Assembly: GCA_002492465.1 (NCBI GenBank)
Contig: DKYT01000025.1
Location: forward strand, 1 to 43,071
Length of the DNA: 43,071 bases
Origin: Lachnospiraceae bacterium UBA7093
Lineage (GTDB): Bacteria > Bacillota > Clostridia > Lachnospirales > Lachnospiraceae
Direction of reading: 5' to 3'
Under the pieces are notes generated by a model. That model searched no databases, was not told the DNA's origin, and worked only from the letters and a program-made list of their open reading frames with translations. Both the position numbers and the translations under genes were made by a program. Shown here piece after piece: positions 31,649-40,268 of this stretch (position 1 is the first letter of the stretch; every line of letters begins with the position of its first letter).

Positions 31649-32860
31649 ATGGAAAATACAAGTAAGAAAGAACCCAAAAAGGCAGGTCTTGGACAGGAGA
31701 TCGCCGGTTTGGTTAAAACAAATATCAGAGATTATATGATGTACATAACCCTTGTGATCATCATGCTGTTCTTTACCTGGAAGACCAACGGAGGCTTTAT
31801 TCAGGCAAGAAATATTTCCAACCTGATCAATCAGGCGGGTTATGTTGCGGTGCTTGCTATTGGTATGACCTTAATATTGATTTTAAAGCACATTGACCTT
31901 TCAGTAGGTTATGTTGCCGGCTTCTGCGGCGCGGTAGCGGCAATTTTAATGACCCAGTCAGGGATGAACGAATGGCTTGCCATTTTAATCGTTCTTGTAA
32001 TCGGGCTTGTAATTGGAGTATATCAGGGACTGCTGGTAACAAGAGTAGGAGTTCCGGCATTCGTTACCACTCTTGCCGGTATGTTTATGTTCAGAGGACT
32101 TTTGAACCTGGTATTACAGAAAACAGGAACCATCATTGTTCCCAATGCAGGATTTAACGCGTTGTCCAACGGGTTTATTCCGGATATTCCGGGTGTGGAT
32201 CTGGGCTTTCATCTGCTTACGCTGTTGATTGGTATCATAGCTGTAGCGTTGACAGTGTTCTCACAGATCAAAGCAAGAAAAAATAAGCAAAAATATAATT
32301 TCCAGGTGACTTCCACTCCCGTATTCGTATTTGGGTTAGTGTTCGTATCCGTTATCATCATGGCAATTATCTGGGTGCTGGCAAGCTACAGCGGTATTCC
32401 CTGGACGGCAGTTATTGTAGGTGTGGTTTTACTGATTTACAACTATATGTTAAATAAGACGAGACTGGGCAGATACATTTATGGTATCGGCGGTAATGAT
32501 CAGGCGGCTGAGCTTTCCGGTATTGATGTAAAAAAGGTTACGCTTTTTGCATTCTGTTCTATGAGTTTCCTTGCTGCCCTTGCAGGTATCCTGTATACAT
32601 CCAGACTGCAGTCTGCAACGCCTACAGCTGGAAACGGGTTTGAGTTGGATGCGATTGCTTCCTCCTATATAGGCGGTACGGCGGTAAGCGGTGGTATCGG
32701 TAAAGTTACGAATACAATCATTGGCGCGCTGGTTATTATGTCGTTGACAAACGGTATGAATCTGATGGGCGTAGATATTTCTTACCAATATATTGTAAAG
32801 GGAATTATTTTCATTATTGCTGTTGCATTTGATGTAAGAACACGTTCCAAAGCAAGATAA
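31649..32860 (+). CDS. gguB: multiple monosaccharide ABC transporter permease (GguB/MmsB)
   Basis: A 403-residue permease of the BPD_transp_2 (CUT2) family with about ten membrane segments. Typical pieces are NQAGYVAVLAIGMTLILILKHIDLSVGYVAGF, VTRVGVPAFVTTLAGMFMFRGLLNL, NKTRLGRYIYGIGGNDQAAELSGIDVKKV, TSRLQSATPTAGNGFELDAIASSYIGGTAVSGGIGKV and MNLMGVDISYQYIVKGIIFIIAVAFDVRTR. It forms the channel with a GguA dimer. Start ATG 31649, 11 bases after gguA, with AGGAGG. Confidence 0.95.
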   Translation: MENTSKKEPKKAGLGQEIAGLVKTNIRDYMMYITLVIIMLFFTWKTNGGFIQARNISNLINQAGYVAVLAIGMTLILILKHIDLSVGYVAGFCGAVAAILMTQSGMNEWLAILIVLVIGLVIGVYQGLLVTRVGVPAFVTTLAGMFMFRGLLNLVLQKTGTIIVPNAGFNALSNGFIPDIPGVDLGFHLLTLLIGIIAVALTVFSQIKARKNKQKYNFQVTSTPVFVFGLVFVSVIIMAIIWVLASYSGIPWTAVIVGVVLLIYNYMLNKTRLGRYIYGIGGNDQAAELSGIDVKKVTLFAFCSMSFLAALAGILYTSRLQSATPTAGNGFELDAIASSYIGGTAVSGGIGKVTNTIIGALVIMSLTNGMNLMGVDISYQYIVKGIIFIIAVAFDVRTRSKAR

Positions 32861-32891
32861 GCATTTACGATAATGCTGGAGAGGAAGTGGA

Positions 32892-35033
32892 ATGAAAAAA
32901 ATACTGAAAATTAAGATACCACATAAAAAGACAGACATTATTAAAAGCGTAAAAAAAAGAAAAAAAGGAATAGGAATCAGGGCAAAGCTATTTTTAGCTT
33001 TTGCCCTTCCTGTGCTTTTTGTTATTTTGCTGGGGGTTGTTACCTACAGTCAGACGGCGGATTCTCTGGAGAAGCATTACAAGGAATCTACCATGCAGAT
33101 TTTGGGCAAGACCTCAGACTATCTGAAGGTTCTTTTGCTGGAGGTGGAAACCACGGCATATGATCTTTCTCAGGATATGGATCTGGTTTCCTATTTCAGC
33201 GGGACGCCTGAGGATGGCGTGGATTTTGACTATGTAGACAGAAAGATGAAGTCTTTCCTGGGAACCAATGAGTATGTGGAAAACGGATATTTTATAGCTA
33301 TAGATGGCGGTAAGCATATCAGCACCAACCAGGAGGTTTCTTTTGATGAGAATGCTTATGAAACCTTTGCGGCTTCCCAGGACTATGTGGAGGTTATGGC
33401 AAGAAACCGTAAGGTATGGCTGGGAGAAAGTGAGTTTTTAAAATCCTACAAAGCAACGCCGGAAAACCCCTATGACGATCGTATTTTGACCATTGTACGG
33501 CGGGTGGATAACGTGCTCACAGGGCAGGACGTTGGATTTATTATTCTTGAGGTGAGAAGCAGCGTTATGGACGAGATGCTGGAAACCATCAATCTTGGCG
33601 ACAACAGTACAGTAGTGCTTGCCGCACAGGATAATACGGAGCTGGCAAAAGCGGCGGACTATCCGGCGTCCATAGATGAACAGATTATTACCGGCGGAAA
33701 TGCCTATCAAAAGATGCAGCAGGGCGTGGACAAATCAGGATCCTTTAACTTAAAATATAAGGGTAAGGATTATTGGATGTGCTATTATTATATAGGAGAT
33801 ATCGGTAATAGTATCATTGGTTTGATTCCGAAGGCGACCATGCTGGAGCAGGCAAATGATATTAAGACAAATACCATTGTAATGGTGATCATCTTAACCG
33901 TGATTATGGCAGCAATCGCAACGTTGATTGCCCTGAATATAGGAAAGAATATTCAGAATATTCTGAAGGGCGTAGAGCAGGCATCCAAGGGAGATCTTAC
34001 GGTACAGATTAAGACGAAAAATAAGGATGAGTTTGCGGCGTTGTGCGGAGGCATTAATAATATGGTGCTTTCGGTAAAGGAACTGATTGCCCAGGTGTCA
34101 GAGGGAGCCCGTCAGGTAGACGAGGCTGTAAACAAGGTTGGGGATATGAACACCCAGGTTTGCGATGTGACAGAGGGTATATCCAGCGCCATTATTCAGA
34201 TCCGCAGCGGAGCGGAATGTCAGGGAGAAGGGGCAAGAGATTGTCTTAACAATATGGATGACCTGGCGGAAAAAATTACCTGCGTAGCGGAGAACACGGA
34301 AGAGATTCAGAAAATTTCAAACGGCGTTAAAGAACTGGTGAGCTCCGGAATTGGTATAATGGAGGAATTAAACGCTACTTCCGAGATTACCGACCAAAAT
34401 CTTTATGAGATTGTAAAGGAGTTGGAGGGGCTGGGCACATCTGTTTCGGACATCAACCAGATTATTCAGGTTATATCTGAAATCGCCGAGCAAACCAATC
34501 TTTTATCCCTGAATGCAAGCATTGAAGCAGCGAGGGCAGGGGAATCGGGAAGAGGTTTTGCAGTGGTTGCATCGGAAGTGAAAAAGCTTGCGGATCAATC
34601 TATGGAAGCGGCGGATGAGATACATAAGATCATCAGTAAAATCGAAGGTTTTAACGCGGCGGTGCTTCGCCATGCAGGGCAGACCGGGAAAGCCCTTGAA
34701 TCCCAGAAAACCGCAGTGGAAAATGCAGTAGGAGCTTTCCGGGAAATGGATGATCATTTGGAGAAGCTGACCGGAAATATTGACGAGATCGTAGTGCAGA
34801 CTCAGGCGATTGCAGGCGCAAAGGATTCCACCTTAAGCGCGGTGCAGTCTATCTCATCCACAACAGAAGAAAACACAGCGGCAACCATCAATATAGGCGA
34901 GGACGTAGAAAAGCAGAAGAAGCAGGTGGAGGAGCTGGCGATTTGTGCAGACAATTTGATGACAGTATCTGACCGGCTGAAGGTGGCGGTAAGCATGTTT
35001 ACCATTGATCAGCCCGCTCAGGAAAAGGCGTAA
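32892..35033 (+). CDS. methyl-accepting chemotaxis protein
   Basis: A 713-residue chemoreceptor. A basic N-terminal tail of about 30 residues leads to TM1 (about 32-55, AKLFLAFALPVLFVILLGVVTYS). A large extracytoplasmic domain (about 56-320) looks like a double-Cache fold. TM2 (about 323-348) and a HAMP (GVEQASKGDLTVQIKTKNKDEF) follow. The signalling hairpin has its tip at EIAEQTNLLSLNASIEAARAGESGRGFAVVASEVKKLADQS in substance. There is no NWETF-type CheR tether at the C terminus. It follows the ChvE/GguAB genes in the same direction with 31 bases between, which suggests taxis toward the same sugars. No che or fli genes are in the window. Confidence 0.93.
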   Translation: MKKILKIKIPHKKTDIIKSVKKRKKGIGIRAKLFLAFALPVLFVILLGVVTYSQTADSLEKHYKESTMQILGKTSDYLKVLLLEVETTAYDLSQDMDLVSYFSGTPEDGVDFDYVDRKMKSFLGTNEYVENGYFIAIDGGKHISTNQEVSFDENAYETFAASQDYVEVMARNRKVWLGESEFLKSYKATPENPYDDRILTIVRRVDNVLTGQDVGFIILEVRSSVMDEMLETINLGDNSTVVLAAQDNTELAKAADYPASIDEQIITGGNAYQKMQQGVDKSGSFNLKYKGKDYWMCYYYIGDIGNSIIGLIPKATMLEQANDIKTNTIVMVIILTVIMAAIATLIALNIGKNIQNILKGVEQASKGDLTVQIKTKNKDEFAALCGGINNMVLSVKELIAQVSEGARQVDEAVNKVGDMNTQVCDVTEGISSAIIQIRSGAECQGEGARDCLNNMDDLAEKITCVAENTEEIQKISNGVKELVSSGIGIMEELNATSEITDQNLYEIVKELEGLGTSVSDINQIIQVISEIAEQTNLLSLNASIEAARAGESGRGFAVVASEVKKLADQSMEAADEIHKIISKIEGFNAAVLRHAGQTGKALESQKTAVENAVGAFREMDDHLEKLTGNIDEIVVQTQAIAGAKDSTLSAVQSISSTTEENTAATINIGEDVEKQKKQVEELAICADNLMTVSDRLKVAVSMFTIDQPAQEKA

Positions 35034-35057
35034 GGTATTGACGGAAAGGGACGGAAA

Positions 35058-35243
35058 ATGGAGCAGATAGACGAAGTGATTCAAATGTTGGATTCCATGG
35101 CTGATACAGGCGTTAGCCGTATCAAAATCGAAACCTCTAATGCCCTTGAGGAAGGAAAAAAAAAGAAAGCCTATCATCACGGAAGGTGCGACGTTGGAAG
35201 TCCCTTTGCCACAGGAAAGCTTTTTGATTTGGAAGAAGAATAA
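35058..35243 (+). CDS. 61-residue protein of unknown function, coupled to the chemoreceptor
   Basis: A short acidic/basic protein starting MEQIDEVIQMLDSMADTGVS. Its middle is Lys-rich (EEGKKKKAYHHGRCDVG) and the end acidic (LFDLEEE). It lies 24 bases after the chemoreceptor, with AAAGGGA as ribosome binding site, and before a strong terminator, so it is the last gene of the sugar operon. The reading frame is well formed and there is no better frame here. No family recognised. A single Cys and paired His could bind metal, but that is speculation. Confidence 0.65.
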   Translation: MEQIDEVIQMLDSMADTGVSRIKIETSNALEEGKKKKAYHHGRCDVGSPFATGKLFDLEEE

Positions 35244-35261
35244 AGAACGAATATGTGAATG

Positions 35262-35290
35262 AACGCCGCCACGCTTTGCGTGGCGGCGTT
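35262..35290. terminator. strong 13-bp G+C-rich hairpin, probably bidirectional
   Basis: AACGCCGCCACGC (35262-35274) and GCGTGGCGGCGTT (35278-35290) with a 3-base loop. It stands between the 61-residue gene and the convergent sodC and can serve both. T-runs are short on either side. Confidence 0.75.
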
Positions 35291-35304
35291 TGCTGCGTAT
35301 AAAA

Positions 35305-35802
35305 CTACATAATTTTTCTGATTTCCCCGCAGCCGATTTTAACACCTGCATTTCCTGCGGGCTGTGTGGTAAAATCGTCACGGTCAGAATGAATGACCAC
35401 AGATTTGCCTATAATCTCTTCTATGGTAAACCGTTTGTCATAGAATGCCGACCAGGCGTAGCCTTGATTTCCAAGGAGTGGGAGCAGATCTCCGGCGTGT
35501 CCCGGGTGAGGAACTCCGGAGGGGTTATAATGTCCGCCGGTGTTTTGAAAATCATCGGAACAGTCTCCGAATTCATGAATGTGCATGGCGTAAAAGTCGG
35601 TGGCACCCGGCGTGTCTATATTGGGAAGTCCGAATAGCTCCGCTTCGATTAATACGCCGCCGTAGGGAGTAGAGTAGAAGGTTACAAGACCGGAAAGCCG
35701 GGGCGTGTTGACGCTGCCTGTAATCCACGCGGCTGCTTTCGGACGTTCATAGGTTAAGGTTTCCAGAAAATTTATTTTGGGAGTAATTTGTTTGGAATGC
35801 AT
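35305..35802 (-). CDS. sodC: Cu/Zn superoxide dismutase, no signal peptide
   Basis: A 165-residue Cu/Zn superoxide dismutase. Copper ligands are H74, H76, H91 and H138; zinc ligands are H91, H99, H102 and D105; the disulfide is C81-C158. The zinc loop is short: H99-P-G-H102-A-G-D105, where the eukaryotic enzyme has eight residues between the second and third His. TTQPAGNAGVKIGCGEI is the family tail. It converts superoxide to H2O2 and O2. Most bacterial SodC are secreted; here no signal or lipobox is present, so it seems cytoplasmic. Monocistronic, with its start at 35802 and CAGGATAG as ribosome binding site. Confidence 0.93.
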   Translation of the reverse strand: MHSKQITPKINFLETLTYERPKAAAWITGSVNTPRLSGLVTFYSTPYGGVLIEAELFGLPNIDTPGATDFYAMHIHEFGDCSDDFQNTGGHYNPSGVPHPGHAGDLLPLLGNQGYAWSAFYDKRFTIEEIIGKSVVIHSDRDDFTTQPAGNAGVKIGCGEIRKIM

Positions 35803-35923
35803 AATTCTATCCTGTTGGTTTTGGAATTATCATATGCTTAGAAATATTTAAGATGCATAAATTTGGTAAATGTAGTATAGTTATATTGAATTTTAAGAAT
35901 CTTATGATTTAGGAGGAGAAAAA

Positions 35924-36808
35924 ATGGCTTTTTGCATTATCACCGATTCCGCTTCCGATGTGCCGGAAAGCGTCATCAAAGAATATAATTTACATGTAAT
36001 TCCCACTCCTGTTACCATAGAAGGAAAGGATTATTTCGACGGAGAGACAATTTTTCCCGATCAGTTTTATGAGATACAGGCGTCCGGCAAGGAGATCAAA
36101 ACCTATCATGTGAACCAGTATATGTTTCACCAGCATTTCCTGCCTTTTGCCCAGAGAGGAGACGAAGTACTGTATTTGTGCTTTTCTACCGGAATAGCGG
36201 GAACCTTTAATGCCGCAACTCTTGCTTATGAGGAAACTTTGGAAGAATACCCGGACTTTAAAATTACCATTATTGATACCAAGTGCGCTTCCGTAGGCTA
36301 TGGATTGGTAGTGGAAAGACTGCTGCGGATGCAGAAAAACGGCGCGCCCAAGGAGCTTTTGATCGAGGCGGCGCACTTCTTCTGTGAGCACATGGAACAT
36401 GCGGTTACGGTTATGGAGCTGGAATACCTGTTTAAGGGCGGAAGGCTCAGCAGAACTTCCTTTTTGGCAGGAACGGTGCTGGATATTAAACCAATTATTA
36501 TTGTAGATGAAAACGGCTCCCTGAAGGCAGTGGAAAAGATTCGGGGATGGAAAAAGGCGCAAAAGAGAATCCTGGATATGGTGGGTGAAAAGGGTAAGAA
36601 TCTGGAAAATCAAGTAGTAGGCGTTTGCTATGGTATGGATCGGGAGGCATATGAATTCATCAAGAAAGAGCTGGGAGACAGGTATCATGTAAGAGGTCTT
36701 TTGGAGGGACGGGTAGGCTGTGCCATCGGCGCCCATACCGGACCTGGCATCCTGGGGATTGTGTTTTTAAACGAGACCTGCGATCGCTATGACGAATATT
36801 TGAAATAA
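35924..36808 (+). CDS. DegV family fatty-acid-binding protein
   Basis: A 294-residue DegV protein. FCIITDSASDVPESVIKEYNLHVIPTPVTIEGKDYFDGE and LCFSTGIAGTFNAATLAYEE are the family hallmarks. DegV/FakB proteins bind a fatty acid, which FakA phosphorylates for phospholipid synthesis. The fold has an EDD N-terminal domain and a C-terminal lid; the tail VGCAIGAHTGPGILGIVF matches. No fakA is nearby. AGGAGGAG precedes ATG 35924. It is 12 bases before the SufC-like gene. Confidence 0.93.
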   Translation: MAFCIITDSASDVPESVIKEYNLHVIPTPVTIEGKDYFDGETIFPDQFYEIQASGKEIKTYHVNQYMFHQHFLPFAQRGDEVLYLCFSTGIAGTFNAATLAYEETLEEYPDFKITIIDTKCASVGYGLVVERLLRMQKNGAPKELLIEAAHFFCEHMEHAVTVMELEYLFKGGRLSRTSFLAGTVLDIKPIIIVDENGSLKAVEKIRGWKKAQKRILDMVGEKGKNLENQVVGVCYGMDREAYEFIKKELGDRYHVRGLLEGRVGCAIGAHTGPGILGIVFLNETCDRYDEYLK

Positions 36809-36820
36809 TGGAGAGGTATC

Positions 36821-37552
36821 ATGCTGGAGGTAAAAAATCTTGTATTTCATCCCCTGGATAACGGGATAGAAAAAAGTATTATAGAGGATATCAGCTTTTC
36901 GGTGGAGGACGGAGAGATGCTGGTCATCACAGGTCCTAACGGAGGCGGAAAGTCCACCCTTGCCAAGCTTTTGATGGGAATTGAAACGCCGGACAGTGGG
37001 AAAATCTTAATGGACGGTGTGGACATTACGGATTACAGCATTGCCCAACGCGCAAATGCAGGAATCGGATTTGCTTTTCAGCAGCCGCCCAGGTTTAAGG
37101 GTATGACGGTAAAGCGGCTGCTTTCCCTTGCGGCAGGCTACGAACTGACTGAAAAGAAGTGCTGCGATTATTTAAGCGGAGTGGGACTTTGTGCCAGGGA
37201 ATATCTGGACCGGGAGGTAGACAATACCCTTTCCGGCGGAGAAATGAAAAGACTGGAGATTGCCACTGTTCTGGCAAAAAAGCATAAGCTCTGTATCTTT
37301 GACGAACCGGAGGCAGGCATTGATCTCTGGAGCTTTTCTATGCTGGTAAAGCAGTTTGAACAGCTTCACAGGGAAAAGGAAGAAAGTCTCATTTTGATTT
37401 CCCATCAGGAAAGAATTATTCAAATGGCTGACCGCATTATGGTGGTGCGGGACGGAAGGATTACGGCGTTGGATCAAAAGGACAGTGTTTTGCCAAAGCT
37501 GATGAATGAAGACACAGGATGCAGCTGTATGAATCCGGCGCATAAAAGCTAA
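36821..37552 (+). CDS. sufC: SufC-like ATPase (Fe-S assembly)
   Basis: A 243-residue ABC-type ATPase. The Walker A is GPNGGGKST, Q-loop FAFQQPPRFKGMTVKRLL, signature LSGGEMKRLEIATVL, and Walker B LCIFDEPEAGIDLWS. The FQQPPRFKG and DEPEAGIDLW segments are of the SufC type. It ends in CSCMNPAHKS, so two Cys and a His lie near the C terminus. It is followed by a single SufB/SufD-type gene, the two-gene arrangement known as the minimal SMS (SmsCB) Fe-S assembly system. sufS, sufU and a separate sufD/B are not present here. Confidence 0.88.
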   Translation: MLEVKNLVFHPLDNGIEKSIIEDISFSVEDGEMLVITGPNGGGKSTLAKLLMGIETPDSGKILMDGVDITDYSIAQRANAGIGFAFQQPPRFKGMTVKRLLSLAAGYELTEKKCCDYLSGVGLCAREYLDREVDNTLSGGEMKRLEIATVLAKKHKLCIFDEPEAGIDLWSFSMLVKQFEQLHREKEESLILISHQERIIQMADRIMVVRDGRITALDQKDSVLPKLMNEDTGCSCMNPAHKS

Positions 37553-37580
37553 AAGGAATGGACAGAAAGGAAGGAAAACA

Positions 37581-38507
37581 GTGGAAAAGATAGATCAGGT
37601 GACGGCGTCTGTCCTGGAGAAAATCGACAGCGAGGGCTTTCGCCAGGAGGGCGCTTACAATCTTCGATATAACGGGTATTCCCTGTGCCATGGAAACACG
37701 GAGCACATTACCATTAAACGCAAAGAGGATAAGCAGGGAATCGATGTGTATATCAGCGGAGAGACCAGGGGAGAGCAGGTGCATATTCCGGTGGTGGTGG
37801 CTGTCTCGGGAATGACGGACGAGGTATACAATGATTTTTATATAGAGGAAGGCGCCCAGGTAACGATCATAGCGGGCTGCGGCATTCACAACAGCGGCTG
37901 TAACGACAGCCGCCATGACGGGATTCACACCTTCCATGTGGGTAAAAATGCAAATGTCCGCTACGAGGAAAAGCATTATGGCGAAGGCGAGGGAACCGGC
38001 GCAAGAATTTTAAATCCGGTAACCAAAATCATTATGGAAGAAAATGCGGTTTTTACCCTGGACACGGCACAGATTAAGGGAGTGGATTCCACAAAACGGG
38101 AGACAGAGGTGATTATGGGTGAAGAGGCAAAGCTTTTTGTGACGGAAAGGCTGTTGACCCATGATAACCAGAGTGCAGTTTCCAATATGGATATTTATTT
38201 GAACGGTAGGGGAAGCTCCGCCCAGATTATTTCCCGTTCTGTGGCAAGGGGAGAATCCAGGCAGGTATTCCATCCCAGAGCCATTGGAAAGGCGCTGTGC
38301 CACGCCCATATTCAGTGCGATTCTATTATTATGGATCAGGCGAAGGTCTGCTCTATTCCGGAGATCGACGCCCAGCATGTAGACGCGGCAATTATCCATG
38401 AGGCAGCCATTGGCAGGATCAATAGTGAACAGTTGATCAAGCTGAATACATTTGGCTTAAGCGAGGAAGCGGCGGAAGCCGTTATCATAGAAAACTTTTT
38501 AAATTAA
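37581..38507 (+). CDS. SufB/SufD-family scaffold protein (SmsB-like)
   Basis: A 308-residue beta-helix protein of the SufBD family that would be the scaffold for the SufC-like ATPase just upstream. Visible are DEVYNDFYIEEGAQVTIIAGCGIHNSGC, HDGIHTFHVGKNANVRYEEKHYG, and the C-terminal core CHAHIQCDSIIMDQAKVCSIPEIDAQHVDAAIIHEAAIGRINSEQLIKL in parts. Full-length SufB is about 470 residues, so this is the short form expected for SMS. Candidate cluster ligands are the Cys/His of AGCGIHNSGC and KVCSIPEIDAQH. Translation starts at GTG 37581 behind AAGGAAGG. Confidence 0.85.
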   Translation: MEKIDQVTASVLEKIDSEGFRQEGAYNLRYNGYSLCHGNTEHITIKRKEDKQGIDVYISGETRGEQVHIPVVVAVSGMTDEVYNDFYIEEGAQVTIIAGCGIHNSGCNDSRHDGIHTFHVGKNANVRYEEKHYGEGEGTGARILNPVTKIIMEENAVFTLDTAQIKGVDSTKRETEVIMGEEAKLFVTERLLTHDNQSAVSNMDIYLNGRGSSAQIISRSVARGESRQVFHPRAIGKALCHAHIQCDSIIMDQAKVCSIPEIDAQHVDAAIIHEAAIGRINSEQLIKLNTFGLSEEAAEAVIIENFLN

Positions 38508-38525
38508 CAGGCATTGGAGGTTATC

Positions 38526-40268
38526 ATGAAACGTCTGCTGGTTTATTTAAAGGATTATAAAAAAGAAAGTATTTTGGGGCCTCTGTTTAAATTACTGGAG
38601 GCTTCTTTTGAGCTTATTGTTCCTCTGGTAGTTGCGTCTATGATCGATGTGGGAATTGGAGGAAATGACAGAAGCTATATTGTTAAAATGTGTCTGATTA
38701 TGGCTGCGCTGGGAGTGACGGGGCTGGTCAGTTCCGTGACGGCGCAGTATTTTGCGGCAAAGGCGGCGGTAGGGTTTGCCACAAAGCTAAGGCATGGGTT
38801 GTTTGCTCATATCCAAAGCCTTTCTTTTTCCGGCATGGATGAACAGGGAACTTCTACGCTGATCACCAGAATGACCAGCGATATTAACCAGCTTCAATCC
38901 GGCGTCAATATGGTGCTGCGCTTATTTCTGCGCTCGCCCTTTATTGTGTTTGGCGCAATGATCATGGCGTTTACCGTGGATGTAAAGGCGGCGATTACCT
39001 TTGTGGTAGTGATTCCTCTTTTGTCTGTTGTGGTTTTCGGCATTATTCTCATCAGTATCCCCATGTTTGAAAAGGTGCAAAGAGGGTTGGACCAGGTGCT
39101 TGGGCTGACCAGAGAAAATCTTACCGGCGTGAGAGTCATTCGTGCCTTTGGAAAGGAAGAAAATGAAGTTGAGAAATTTGACCGGCAGACAGACGCTTTG
39201 AAAAAAATGCAGGTGCTGGCGGCAAAGGTTTCCGCCCTGATGAATCCGGTTACTTATATTATTATCAATTTTGGGTTAATCGTTTTGATTCAAAGAGGAG
39301 CGGTAAGGGTACAAATGGGAGTACTTACCCAGGGGCAGGTGATCGCTCTGGTAAATTATATGTCTCAGATTCTGATAGAGCTTGTGAAGCTGGCGAACCT
39401 GATCGTAACCGTCACAAAGGCGGCGGCATGCGGAAGCCGTGTGGCGGATGTGCTGGCGCTGCCGGCAGGCATGCAGGATACCGGAAGGAAGGTTACAGAA
39501 GGCGAGGGAAAAGGAAGGGTGGTCTTCGAGAATGTTTCCATGCGGTATCATGAAGGAGGCGAGGAAGCGCTTACAGGTATTTCCTTTCAGGCAAAGGAAG
39601 GGGAGACCGTCGGCATTATAGGAGGAACAGGCTCCGGAAAGACTTCCCTGGTGCATTTGATTCCGCGCTTTTATGATGCGGAGGCGGGAAGGGTCCAGGT
39701 GGACGGCGTAGATGTAAAAGACTATGATTTAACGGCGCTTCGGGATAAAATCGGTATTGTAATGCAGAAAGCGGTGCTGTTTCAGGGAACCATCGGTGAA
39801 AATTTAAGATGGGGCAACCAGGATGCCACGGATGAGGAGCTTTGGCAGGCACTTAAAACGGCGCAGGCGGAGGAGTTTGTCCTTCAAAAGGAGGGCGGCT
39901 TGGAGGCGCCTGTGGAGCAGGAGGGAAGGAACCTTTCCGGCGGGCAGAAACAAAGGCTGTCTATTGCAAGGGCACTGGTGAAAAAACCGGAGATCCTGAT
40001 CTTGGATGACAGCGCGTCGGCGCTTGACTATGCCACAGACGCTAAGCTGCGGAAGGCGTTAAGGGAGCTGCCCGGAAAAACAACGGTGTTTATCGTTTCT
40101 CAAAGAGCCTCATCCCTTATGCATGCAGATAAAATCATCGTTTTGGATGATGGGTGCATTGCACAGATTGGCACTCATAAAGAGCTTTTGGAAGGCTGTG
40201 AGATTTATCAGGAAATCTATTATTCTCAGTTTGAGCGCTCCGAAAAAGAAAAGAGGGAACAGGCATGA
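38526..40268 (+). CDS. ABC exporter half-transporter with degenerate ATP site
   Basis: A 580-residue fused membrane-ATPase subunit: six membrane helices (about 15-310) and a C-terminal ATPase. Walker A is GGTGSGKTS and signature NLSGGQKQRLSIARAL, both canonical. Walker B reads LILDDSASALD, with Asp instead of the catalytic Glu, and the switch reads IVSQRASS, with Gln instead of His. These are the marks of the degenerate half of heterodimeric exporters such as TM287/288, LmrCD or BmrCD. ATG 38526 follows GGAGG; a TTG at 38514 precedes it. The partner at 40265 overlaps by ATGA. Substrate unknown. Confidence 0.93.
   Translation: MKRLLVYLKDYKKESILGPLFKLLEASFELIVPLVVASMIDVGIGGNDRSYIVKMCLIMAALGVTGLVSSVTAQYFAAKAAVGFATKLRHGLFAHIQSLSFSGMDEQGTSTLITRMTSDINQLQSGVNMVLRLFLRSPFIVFGAMIMAFTVDVKAAITFVVVIPLLSVVVFGIILISIPMFEKVQRGLDQVLGLTRENLTGVRVIRAFGKEENEVEKFDRQTDALKKMQVLAAKVSALMNPVTYIIINFGLIVLIQRGAVRVQMGVLTQGQVIALVNYMSQILIELVKLANLIVTVTKAAACGSRVADVLALPAGMQDTGRKVTEGEGKGRVVFENVSMRYHEGGEEALTGISFQAKEGETVGIIGGTGSGKTSLVHLIPRFYDAEAGRVQVDGVDVKDYDLTALRDKIGIVMQKAVLFQGTIGENLRWGNQDATDEELWQALKTAQAEEFVLQKEGGLEAPVEQEGRNLSGGQKQRLSIARALVKKPEILILDDSASALDYATDAKLRKALRELPGKTTVFIVSQRASSLMHADKIIVLDDGCIAQIGTHKELLEGCEIYQEIYYSQFERSEKEKREQA

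Noticed and set aside
35290..35637. Plus-strand frame of 115 codons opposite sodC
   Set aside because: The minus-strand frame has the complete Cu/Zn superoxide dismutase ligand set; the plus-strand one is a shadow.
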